DNA from: Ctena decussata
Lineage: Eukaryota > Mollusca > Bivalvia > Lucinida > Lucinidae
Direction of reading: 5' to 3'
NCBI GenBank assembly: GCA_963989385.1
Contig: OZ022500.1
Location: 23,264,460-23,328,459, forward strand
Length of the DNA stretch: 64,000 nt
Shown: piece by piece, positions 1-9,691 of the stretch
Numbering within the stretch: position 1 is the first letter of the stretch
Layout: each line of letters begins with the position of its first letter
Notes under the pieces: model-generated
What the model saw: the letters and a program-made list of their open reading frames with translations, nothing else
Databases searched by the model: none
What the model was told of the DNA's origin: nothing
Program-made: the position numbers and the translations under genes

Positions 1-1224
1 TTGTGGAACATCGATCTTCATATTTGGGGTCCTAACAAAAGTGACGTTATTGTCTGACATCACTCATTAAGGTCTTCCGGTTTTAGGAGGTCCTCTAGCG
101 ACTGATCTGCACCCATATCGCGTTGAATGCACCTTTACACAAGCCTCACAATAACTGTTATATCACCACGTGTCCAACTAAACAGCTCTAGAGTCTCTAA
201 TCTTGATATTCCGAATTTTAGGCAAAACCGCATATATATTCGCTGACGCGTTTGTCAGAAATCAACATTTTTACTCTCGACAGTAACCAAGCATTAGCAC
301 TAGCTAGCGAACTTAAAACTGCAGTGACGATATTAAAATTTCATCAGTGGGCGGCAGAAATATATTTCGTCATCGTATCAAATTTTTATCTGATTTAGCG
401 CGTTAGTTTGATTTTGATTTGTGATTGCCTTTGAGACTTAGGTTCATGTAATTAACGTTATTCTAACGTGCGGCGCGATGGCGTCATTGGCATACTTTGA
501 ATTTCTATATATCATGAACGGAAAAAGACTTCAACTTTATATTTATTCCGTAAATCAGAATTAAATTACAGTGTAGTTAGATATAATTTTTGTAATAATG
601 TTACGATGAATAAGCGCGCAGTGGACACACTGACATTAATTCTGGATCAACCCTTGTAGTTCTGAAAAACTGGGCCCAGAACTTCTGTGCATCTAATGTA
701 CAACCCATGCAATGAAAAACGGTGTGCAATACATAACGTTGAGGTGAATGGGTACCACAGCATATGTTGCGTGCTTTTTCCCCCCATTGTTACTTTCCTT
801 GAGAATGAATCATATGCTCCTATTGGGAAACGACTTCTGTGACTGTCTCTTTTTCTTCAGTGGGCTAAGAATCCGTTTCCAAAAAGGGGAATCCTCTTTT
901 AAATGGAAAGAATACGCTTCGAGAGGAGAAAATGTTTACCTTTAAGACCTATAAGAGTTGACCCTGACTAATTGTGTTGCACGTGTATGTCTTTAACTGA
1001 ATAGTTGTGTTTTACAATGTCGTTAATAATTAAACTCGTTATACATATGCATATACGCATATTTCTGATTGGCCTAGCGCCGCGAGGACAGACGAATAGT
1101 CATTTTTGTGTGCAGACTTCGCTGAGCATATGCCGGTCCGCAGGTTGATTTTAGTCATACTGTTCGTAGAGTCCCATAAGACATAGTCTCTTTCTGTACG
1201 GATTCAAAGTTTCATTCAGATATC
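1..1224. other. AT-rich intergenic DNA, no gene seen
   Basis: No open frame with recognisable protein content, no splice-flanked exon candidate and no RNA gene could be supported here. The sequence is non-repetitive at the scale I can compare by eye. Confidence 0.5.
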
Positions 1225-1345
1225 AAGTGAGTGAGTGAGCGCGGGTTTAAAATGTCTCATTAAGACATACGTCATACGGAGACGGGGGTATCGGTTTAAA
1301 GTCTCATCCAAATGACCGGAGGAATGGGAAATCGATTCTCCGATC
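1225..1345. repeat. SINE-like fragment with GTGAGTGAGTG lead and a GCGGGTTTAA-type block
   Basis: A GTGAGTGAGTGAG run is followed by a GCGGGTTTAA block, a CATACG motif, and a segment mentioning ATCCRAAWGACCGGA. A similar ordered set of blocks recurs around 47027-47135 (there as GAATGAGTGAACTCGGGTTTAACGTC, then GTCATACGG, then TCATCCGAAAGACCGGA), so this is a dispersed repeat. The SINE label is inference from length and dispersal. No clear pol III A/B boxes were seen. Confidence 0.4.
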
Positions 1346-1734
1346 CCTGGCGTGGTAGTTACCACAATCCACCACCATTCCTCAATCAGGTCTCAAAGGC
1401 TGCCCAAGATTAAGCCCGGAACAGTGCAATATAATGTTATAATGTAATAATATAAAGTAATGAAAGTCTAACGAAATAAACGGTCGTTTTCTCCTTGCTT
1501 GTGTTCGTGTTTATTTTATTTTCAAGGGAGGCAACTGGAGTTAGCATCACATAAACATTAGACTCGCAGTGATGCAGTGCCTCATCTTGAATGACATATA
1601 CTTCACATACGATATGAATCATCCAATTTATTGGCTTGCGGTTTCGGCCGCAAGCCAGTATTCATGTCGTTTAGTGATACCCGAGTTATTTTCGGAAGAA
1701 ACGATACGTCACGCTCATTCGGAAAATACCAGGA

Positions 1735-2470
1735 GAGTTGGCATATATTAAAATATGGAATGGAGTCAATTTATGGAGTGGAGTGTTTTTTTGGAGTGGT
1801 ATTTTGGAGCAGAGGTTTTGCGTGAACTTATCTTACTTAAAATGTCTGGACAAGAAACCCTGCCTCACCTTTTTCGGGCAATGACCAGTTGCAAAATGCA
1901 AAGGGGCATGTTCTGATTTCTCTCCTGGACTAGCCAGATTATGTGAAATGACATAATAGCATAATACTATGAACCAAACAAGGCCAGGCCACGTATACTT
2001 TGGGGAACAATAATTAAACATTATGGCCGTACTGTATATTTATCTGAGTCAGCAGCATTAAGTCTTGGCAGTCTGAAATAGGTTTGCCGGCTGAATTTAA
2101 AAGGTATATGAATCATGTCAAATTCCTACCAAATCCAATTGTACCTTCTGACTGTTTGAACAGAAGTATAAGAACTTACTTACTGGCTTACTAGCTGGCT
2201 GGTGTGGTAGGCCACTTATATACTTACTTGATTATTGGGTATGTATTTCCGTTTACACAGCCAGCTTATTTGTACACTGACAATGGACTAATGAGCAATA
2301 GATCTGGTTTTAATTCCTATAGTCTCTGAGTCAAGGAGATGCCATCATCTAACATCCTGCTACTTATTAAGACGAAAAAAAAATATAAAAAAAACCCACT
2401 CCACTCCAAGGCTCCACGCCAAAGGTTGACTCCACTCTATATTTAAGTATATGCCGGAGAGTTCGTTATG
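1735..2470. repeat. Candidate non-autonomous element with inverted termini
   Basis: The segment at 1735-1810 (GAGAGTTGGCATATATTAAA, then GGAGTCAA and GGAGTGGAGTG) reappears in inverted orientation at about 2392-2465 (CACTCCACTCCAAGG, GTTGACTCCACTC, then TAAGTATATGCCGGAGAG). This gives imperfect inverted ends around 0.65 kb of non-coding DNA. No transposase frame is inside. Boundaries are approximate. Confidence 0.4.
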
Positions 2471-2479
2471 CAACGATTC

Positions 2480-4205
2480 GTTCTACATTCGCGTTCGTCA
2501 TAAAATTCATACAATTTCGCCTACTACTTTGCCTCGATGCCATTTTTTGTATCCACATCCGACAATAGGTAAATGTATATGATCGCCCACATGGTACTGA
2601 TCAGCAATCTGATAGGTACCTTTGTTGGTCGCATATGGCATAAAGCAGGATTCTCCTATGAATCGCCAGTGGCATGTTTCAAGGGAGGTAATACTGATAT
2701 AATTTGCAACAAGTCTTCGTTAATTTTGTATTGCTCAGTAGACTAAATTATTAAAGGTAAAGATAATTTTTTAAACAACCTGATAAATATACAAATTGGA
2801 ACGCAAATAATTAAACGTCCGAGTGATAGCCAGCAGAATATACATATTTTTAAAAGCTTGACGTATTACTGTATATTCACTTTTCACTAATAAAAATAAA
2901 TAAATTAAATTAAAAAATTGGAATACACATTGGTGCAACAAACATGTTACCTCCTAAGCAGAATTACTGCGTCATCTTTCTACATTATTTTATGGGCAAA
3001 CTTACATGGAGTAACAATATGATGAAACCTTGAGTTAAAGTCTATATGTATTTCGATTTACATTAGGACATGCTAATTCTCGCCTGTTTGCGCATTGTCA
3101 CAAAAACCACTCAACCAAAAAACGTTAAGTATACGCCACCGACGGTGATAATGCCGCAGACGCAGGAACAGTAAAGTAATACACATGTAGATCTACCTAG
3201 TTTCTGCTAGTAGCAGGAGAAACTAGACTGAATACAAAATAAATCCGAGCAGCCCAGAAATCCACCATTATGATGCATGATTGTCAAGAACCTGCCCACA
3301 TGCTTATGACGTATACAATAGTAGAAGAAAGCCAATTAACTATAATCAGTTTGACAACACCGCATAACTCAATATTAGGCTACCTTTGCTAGTGTCGAGA
3401 TTCCATTATGTGCACAGTTAGGCCTACTGGGCGCAGAAGCTAAATGTGACTGACTTTCACGCCGTGTTGATGCCGTGTTGATGCTTTGCATCAATGTTTT
3501 CTTGTAACACTCTCTAATGTTGCCTTTTTACTTCACCTATACAAATGTACAGAGAAATATTTACACGTGTCGACGATTTCCTTAGATGGACATTTACTGG
3601 GCTAAACAACACGCACTCATGCAATGTCACGCGTAAGCGACGTCACAGATAATTCGGTAAGTTGATCGGCCGACGTAACGTTTGATACGTCATGTCATAG
3701 TGACGGCTGTCGAACGTCATAACCAAACACGTTGGTAAAAATTCTTCGTCCTTTCCTTGGCGTTAAATTAGCCAGAACTTCACAAATAAGTAACAAAATC
3801 ATGTGAAAACATAGTATAAATATAAGAGATAAATTTCATTTTTCGGAAGTTCGTGGAAGTATGAATGCAATGGGTTCCGTGCTTTGTTGTTCCCAAACGG
3901 TGTAAAGCAAGTTATTATCTCAAAAATAGCAGCATGCATTTTCTTCTCAGAGTGTCAAAATTTTCTTCTAATCAATGTCACTGATGCTACTAAAACCAAA
4001 AATATAGTTCAGTGAATATAAATTTGTTGTCTTCTTTTGATGCCAAGTTCAGATGTGCCATGATTCCATAGACATTGGTGTGAAACAGTCTTTCCTAAAA
4101 TTTTGATTCAAACTAAATGCGACTCAGCGACCGTATAGAAAAGACTTGAAATAGGTCCATAAAGTAATTTTACTTTAGACATGCCTAACGGCCAAAACGC
4201 TGGAA
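2480..4205. other. AT-rich intergenic DNA, no gene seen
   Basis: I found no gene, RNA or element boundary here. The open frames are short and have low-complexity or random composition. Confidence 0.45.
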
Positions 4206-4208
4206 AAC

Positions 4209-4242
4209 TCTCTCTCTCTGTGTGTGTGTGTGTGTGTGTGTG
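4209..4242. repeat. (TC)n/(TG)n compound microsatellite
   Basis: About five TC units run directly into about twelve TG units. A short open reading frame crossing it on the minus strand (His-Thr repeats) is a by-product of the microsatellite. Confidence 0.9.
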
Positions 4243-4611
4243 GTTAAAAATTTCCTTAATCTGTTTTTTTTCAATAAATTCTACACTTGTTTTTACCTCA
4301 CACCTGTAGATAATGCCGCCATTCAAGAAGTTAAGAAATTAATTACTTTGCTAAGTAAAAATTAGCAACAGACAGTGCACTAACAGTTCGGTTCACTTAA
4401 ACAACTCATGAACATTTCACTGTCTTAGCTGGGCAAGCCTTCCTTTTAAAAGGAAATTTTATTCAGTTATATCTGTGGCAGGGTGGATGATAACATGGTT
4501 ATCACGTGATTATCACGTCACAGGAAATACCGAGAATTCCCATATTATGATCTGCTTCGTGGTTAGTTTTTTTTTTTTCAAGATAACTTCTTTATTACCG
4601 AATGCAGTCTT

Positions 4612-4687
4612 GTAGCGTTCTCTGTGCTGTAGTCTATTTTGAGAATTGAAACAAAACAAAATAGATTATAGCACAGAGAATGCGTGC
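4612..4687. repeat. Inverted repeat (hairpin), small
   Basis: The arm around 4614-4640 (CGTTCTCTGTGCTGTAGTCT...) pairs with an arm at about 4660-4684 (...AGATTATAGCACAGAGAATGCG), separated by an A-rich loop. It probably represents a short foldback element. No flanking duplication was identified. Confidence 0.55.
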
Positions 4688-4690
4688 TCG

Positions 4691-5784
4691 TTAGTAATTT
4701 TTACTGGTATTCTTGTTTTTACTGAGAGTTAACAAGTTTTCACGTTTAAACCTCCCCCAATTTTAGAGCAACATCAACACATTATCGTTGATAGGTAGCA
4801 TTAAAATACTCGGACTACTGGGTAAGTCAGTAATACATTGTTTACCATTATGTTACCAGGTCATGTGGTTTGCTTGATTGAACCATTCAGAGTTGTGTCG
4901 GATCAACGCCATGACGCGTCATCGCTACTCTTCAATGTCCTGACCGGGTGGTTATGATTTAAAGAGTTTTTATCATAGAAAACCTGATATCACAGTTATA
5001 TGCAATTTTTATTAGACCCAAGTTATATTTTAGCTACCAAAATAAAAAAATAAATAAAAAAATCACGCACACAAAAAAAAACAAAACACTAATTTATAAG
5101 TTTCTTTTTTCGCGAAGGACTATACAGGTGAGTAAACAAATAGGTGTATTAATTTTCATCCTCTGCAGTATAGTGATGTGTCATATTAGGCAGTCAATCT
5201 TCGAAGAATATGACGAACGCAAGGCAATGACATCGGACATTCAGATACTACAGTCGTCTTTCGGTTTTGGATATTGCGGGACGATTAAATATAAAAAACT
5301 AAAAAAGAACTCACGATACAATCGCGAATATTGTCTGAAAGTACTTATCACTACGCACTCTCTGCGCTTCACTTTTAAAGAATACAAACAAACAACAAAA
5401 TTATTAAGTAATACGTGAAGGATTCTCGATGTTTCCTCGTTCAGAATGTCGTAAGAAAATGACAGAAGATAACGTGTTCATCCACCTGTGTTGGGCGTGG
5501 CAGGGATTCATCCCATCCCCAAACAGCGTGCTGTTTCGAAGACCATTTTTACTTGTCCCAAAAGTATCATTGTTGATTAGGTTTCATACATACGAGGGGC
5601 ATTTCAGAAATAATGTAAATGGGCTCAGGGTATCCAATCGGTTGATATTTAGCAATGGTTCTATATAGCATTGGAAAGATAAATCCATACATTTTTATTG
5701 AAAGTCTCTTGTGTTCTTTCGCCATTTGCACAATGAGACAACGATAAATTAAATGAAGAACTAGCCAATCACTAAAGGTGATGA
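4691..5784. other. Intergenic DNA, no gene seen
   Basis: Two open frames of 96 and 79 codons lie here. Their composition looks random and they carry no motif, so I do not call them genes. A-rich stretches occur near 5040-5085. Confidence 0.45.
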
Positions 5785-5910
5785 ATGCCCCCGCCATATG
5801 CCTCACTAGATGAGTAATGTGTTATGACATATTTGTGTGAAGTTACATCGAAATCTGTCAATAAATAAAGGTGCTAGAGGCATGACTGAGTTTTTCTTAA
5901 AATAGCAACT

Positions 5911-6600
5911 GTGACCTTGACTTTGTAAACCTGAAAGGTTAACTTGTCCAAGATATTGTCATACTTAATATTTGTGTGAAGTTCTATCAAAATCAGTTAA
6001 TAAATAAAGGTGCTAGAACCATGACAAAGATTTACATGTACCTAAAATAGCATCTGTGACCTTGATCTTGGACCTACAATGCTAAAACGTAAACTTGTCC
6101 CAGATATTGTCATGCCAAATATTTATGTCAAGTTATGCCAAAATCATTCTAGAGGGATGACAACGTATTTTCTAAAAATAGCAAATGTGACCTTGACCTT
6201 GACCCTAGAATTCTGGATCACGAACTTGTCCAAGATATTGTCACACTAAACATTTGGGTGAAGTTACATCAAAATTGTCAATGAATAAAGGAGCGAGAGG
6301 GATGATAAGTTTTTTTTCTTCTAGAAATAGCAACTGTGACCTTGACCTTGGACTTGCAGTGCTGAAATGGTAATTTATTCAAGATATTGTTATACTTAAC
6401 ATTTATGTGAAGTTACATCAAAATCGATCTATAAATAAAAGCGCTGAAGCGATGCCCTAGTTTTTCTGAAAATAGCAACTGTGACCTTGACCTTGATCCT
6501 ACCAATCTGAAATGCTAAATTGAACGAGGTATTGTCATACCCAATAAAGCTGTGATGTAATAAGAAAATCGGTTAATAAATGAGGCCGCTAGAGCGACGA
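5911..6600. repeat. Tandem array A, ~140-bp units with GACCTTGACCTT motif
   Basis: Each unit carries GTGACCTTGAC(C/T)TTG, a TTGTCCAAGATATTGTCATAC-like block and an AAGTTACATCAAAATC-like block followed by AATAAAGGNGCTAGAG. Spacing varies (about 145, 131, 149, 145 bp) and the units have diverged, so the array is old or not homogenising. Confidence 0.75.
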
Positions 6601-6656
6601 TAAAAGGTGAGCTTGTATATAAGCTGTGGAAATATGGTCAAAATATGTATGTTATT

Positions 6657-7345
6657 CAAGGGGAGATAATTCTGCAATAAAGACCTGACACAAAGTTCTG
6701 TTTCCTTTATTCAAATGTTCAATGCATGTCTGAACTCTGTTGCAAGTTTCAGATCCCTACATCAAGTACCATCGGAGGAGTTGCAGAGACAAGAACAGTA
6801 CTACAAAGTGTGAAAATATGTATGTCATCAAGGGGATGTAATTCTGCCATAATGACCTGGATCAAAGTTCCGTTTCCTTTATGCACATGTTCGATGCATG
6901 TCTGAACTGTGTTACAAGTTTCAACTTCCTGCATTAAATACTGTAGAAGGAGTTGTGGAGACACAAACAGTACTACAAATGTGAAATATGGTAAAAATAT
7001 TTATGTTATTCAAGGGGACATAATTCTGCAATAAAGACCTAAATCAAAATTCTGTTTCCTTTATGCACATGTTCAATGCATGTCTGAACTGTGTTGCAAG
7101 TTTCAACTCCCTACATCAAATACTGTAGAAGGAGTTGCGGAGACCAGAACAGTACCCAAATGTGAAATATGGCCATAATATGTATATTATTCAAGGGACA
7201 TAATTCTGCAATAAAGATCTTAATCAAAGTTCTGTTTCCTGTATGCACATGTTCAATGCATGTCTGAACTGTGTTGCAAGTTTCAACCCCCTGCATCAAA
7301 TACTGTAGGAGGAATTGCGGAGACAAGAACAGTACTACAAAGTGT
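6657..7345. repeat. Tandem array B, ~178-bp units
   Basis: Four units share CAAGGGGACATAATTCTGC, a TTCTGTTTCCTTTATGCACATG block, a GAACTGTGTTGCAAGTTTCA block and AGAACAGTAC. Spacings are roughly 172, 182 and 181 bp. The array lies inside the pearl-like element directly before its (GACG)n tract. Confidence 0.8.
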
Positions 7346-7452
7346 GACGGACGGACGGACGTACGGACGGACAAGGGCAAAACTACATGCCCCTCCCCAC
7401 TTCGTGGCGGGGGCATAAAAACGTTATGCTGTCTTTCAAATGTAAGGGCCCA

Positions 7453-8390
7453 GTCTAACTGTCACGTTTTGAGGGCTAGGTTGTTCTGCGTTTCCCGCCC
7501 TATGTTTGTACCCCGTTTTGTAGGTATTTAGGTGTTACTACGTGTCTATTACGTTTAACTACGATTTACTTCATATTATCCGGTTATCAAACGGCTGTGT
7601 GTCACGCTTTCAGAATGGATGAGCACAGTTTACTTACCTACTACGATTCCGTACGTTTACAAGGGACTGTTAGGTAGTGTCCGGTATAACTGCCTAGTCA
7701 AAGTGAGGTTGGAGAAGGTATCGGAAAACATACCAAATCGTTAAAACGCAGAATAAACGTCACTAAACGTACTAAGGCGTGGGAAAAGCGTATATAATGC
7801 GTAGAAGTACGCAGAGGATCTTCACGTATGGCTACGTATTTGCACGTATTTGTAACGTTTCAACTACGATTTTGTACGTTTAGAATACGTTTCAATACGT
7901 TTATAGTACGCATACAGTAAGTATTTCGAAATGCTACGTTTAAGTTGAATTTTCAATTCAAACGTAGCTATGCCACGTTCGTAGCTGTATATATCCGTAT
8001 ATGATACGTATTCACTACGTTTTTATACGCATATCCCGTTTGGTACGTTTTGAATACGTAGAAAAACCTAGTCCTCAATACGTGACAGTGAGACTGAGGC
8101 TTAGAGGACCCCTAGGTTATTCTTGTTATGTTCTTGGACGTATTTAATGCGTTTTGACTACGTATTAGTACGTTTTGACCACGTTTAAGTACGTGTTGCT
8201 ACGTTTTACTAGGTATACGCTGCGTATATCAAAATGCTATTTTCGAGTTAAACATTCTAAATAAAACGTAACCAGGCCACGTATTTAGCTACATTTATAT
8301 ACGTATTCACTACGTTTTACAACGTATACTGCCGCTTTTCCACGTTTTAAAACGTAGTAAAACCTAGCCCTCAAAACATGACAGTGAGAC
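7453..8390. mobile_element. ACGT-rich element with 28-bp inverted ends
   Basis: The ends at 7453-7480 and 8363-8390 are inverted copies (about 26 of 28 matching, core TTTTGAGGGCTAGG). A third copy of the end lies internally at 8068-8095 in the orientation of the right end, and the segment before it (from about 7935) resembles the segment before the right end (from about 8235). The element is therefore internally duplicated. The interior is saturated with TACGTTT, TACGTA and related words: about 33 ACGT tetramers counted by eye over roughly 0.85 kb. No coding frame is present. A non-autonomous DNA transposon or satellite-derived MITE is the likely nature; I do not recognise the family. Confidence 0.5.
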
Positions 8391-8721
8391 CGTGGCTTCA
8401 GAAAATAAAGTTATACAGAATTCTAACACAGTGCGCCTATAGAAGCAATAGAAAACTTCCGTGTTTTATTCTGCAACAATTCACTGTTGCGGAGCGCGTG
8501 CGTCTAATTGCTGACGTCATTGGTAGTACTGACGTAATTTTGTGACGTTTTGAGACGTTAGACGGTGTAACGTCTCTTTTTCTTTCTAAATTTGCTATTA
8601 AAACGTACATCTATCTTAGATACAGTTAAGAATATTGGCGGGAGCATGAACGCGCTGGCAGGAAGGTTGGGAGAATTTGAAGGCAAGGAATACTTTTTCA
8701 GCGTTTTTGAGTGTTAGAATC

Positions 8722-8892
8722 GAAATAGTTCAGCTCTGGCATTGAATTGTTGAGTAATTATTCACTGTTTGTCGGTCAGTTGTAAATAGATATATCACTC
8801 GCGCTCTGCGCTCGTGATATGATCTACTTTACAACTGACCTCCAAACAATGAATTATTACTCAACAATTCACTGCTAGAGCTGATCTATTTC
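8722..8892. mobile_element. Palindromic MITE, 50-bp arms
   Basis: The outer 50 bases at each end are inverted copies with five mismatches (GAAATAG...TGTTTG). Pairing resumes further in around GGTCAGTTGTAAA, so almost the whole 171 bp can fold back on itself. No coding capacity. A clean target duplication was not found. Confidence 0.7.
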
Positions 8893-9248
8893 TTAAATCA
8901 TTTCAAGATACTACACAAGTAAGCTGATAAACGAGCTCTTTCCTCTGCTATGCGGTTATTATAAATGTATTATATCAATAAATTGTGTATTTTGACTTAT
9001 TCACATCAAATTTCAACAAACGACAGGCATTTGGCTACTGGAATGATTAGGTCACTATGTTTTGTTACGACTGACATCATATGACACATGAAACGGGATG
9101 ATACTAGTGCCAAACTCCATGCCGGAAGTTGCAAAGAAGCGGCAATTCATGTAAAATAAATGGCAATAAAATGAAATAGTCTTCTTATAAAGAGACACCG
9201 GCTGAATATTTTTAACGTTGCCTAATTTCGAAAGTTAGAGGGACATTA

Positions 9249-9463
9249 TGTAAATTTCATGTATATTACTATTCTTCTTATGTTAGGTAACTCTTCTACT
9301 TGATTACAATGCTCTTCTTTAGGAAACAATACTTAGTGACGTCATGTGACGTCATGACGTCACAACTGAACCATGGCAACGTCAGTCTAGTGATTACCTG
9401 TTGAAACAATATGCAGTACAGTGAATAAAGTGTATGACATTTAATTAGTGTTAGCGTTTAACA
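9249..9463 (+). repeat. Copia 5' LTR
   Basis: Starts TGTAAATTTC and ends TTTAACA. It contains three exact TGACGTCA palindromes (9337-9344, 9347-9354, 9355-9362) and an AATAAA polyadenylation signal at 9424-9429, consistent with a promoter/R/U5 arrangement. It differs from the 3' LTR at one base near each end (9252 A versus T, and C versus G near 9455). Confidence 0.93.
9337..9362 (+). promoter_or_regulatory. Three CRE/ATF sites (TGACGTCA) in the Copia LTR
   Basis: Three perfect 8-bp CRE palindromes lie within 26 bp, the last two directly abutting. The same cluster is repeated in the right LTR at 13496-13521. CREB/ATF-family bZIP proteins bind TGACGTCA in animals. A role in driving the LTR promoter is inference from position upstream of the polyadenylation signal. 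Confidence 0.6.
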
Positions 9464-9465
9464 AG

Positions 9466-9476
9466 TGGTAGCAGAG
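9466..9476 (+). other. Copia primer-binding site, initiator tRNA-Met type
   Basis: Two bases after the left LTR the sequence reads TGGTAGCAGAG, complementary to the 3' end (including CCA) of animal initiator tRNA-Met. Position and length fit a minus-strand primer site. The match weakens after 11 bases. Confidence 0.8.
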
Positions 9477-9691
9477 CGTGTGGGACATTCCTCAGAGGTA
9501 GTACAGGACTCTGTGACAGTGGAGATTTGAATAAACTGGTGTTAGAACTGAAATTTGCTAGTGAATATTGATTTTTGAGAAGGAGTCAACATGACAACCA
9601 GAATAAACCCACCAACCTTCATATGAAAGGTTCAGACAAGAGTTATTAGCATGGACAGAAATTACAGATCTAAGTAAGGACAAACAAGGTA

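Larger units (their letters stand above)
5785..7416. mobile_element. Pearl/Helentron-like tandem-repeat element
   Basis: The ends are a perfect 12-bp inverted repeat: ATGCCCCCGCCA at 5785-5796 and its complement at 7405-7416. Inside are two different tandem arrays. The first has about five units of 131-149 bp, each with GTGACCTTGACCTTG-like words (starts near 5911, 6056, 6187, 6336, 6481). The second has four units of 172-182 bp containing CAAGGGGACATAATTCTGC (starts near 6657, 6829, 7011, 7192). A (GACG)n tract (7345-7373) and a GC-rich terminal hairpin close the element. This order (tandem core, tetranucleotide tract, terminal hairpin) is that of bivalve pearl elements, now generally viewed as non-autonomous Helentron relatives. 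No Rep/helicase frame is present, so the copy is non-autonomous. The family assignment is inference; the architecture is seen directly. Confidence 0.75.

Noticed and set aside
4108..4326. 72-codon minus-strand open frame with a His-Thr run
   Set aside because: The run is the translation of the TG microsatellite.
5128..5418. 96-codon open frame with a hydrophobic start
   Set aside because: The start would be GTG, the rest is basic and low in information, and there is no neighbouring exon or promoter signal.
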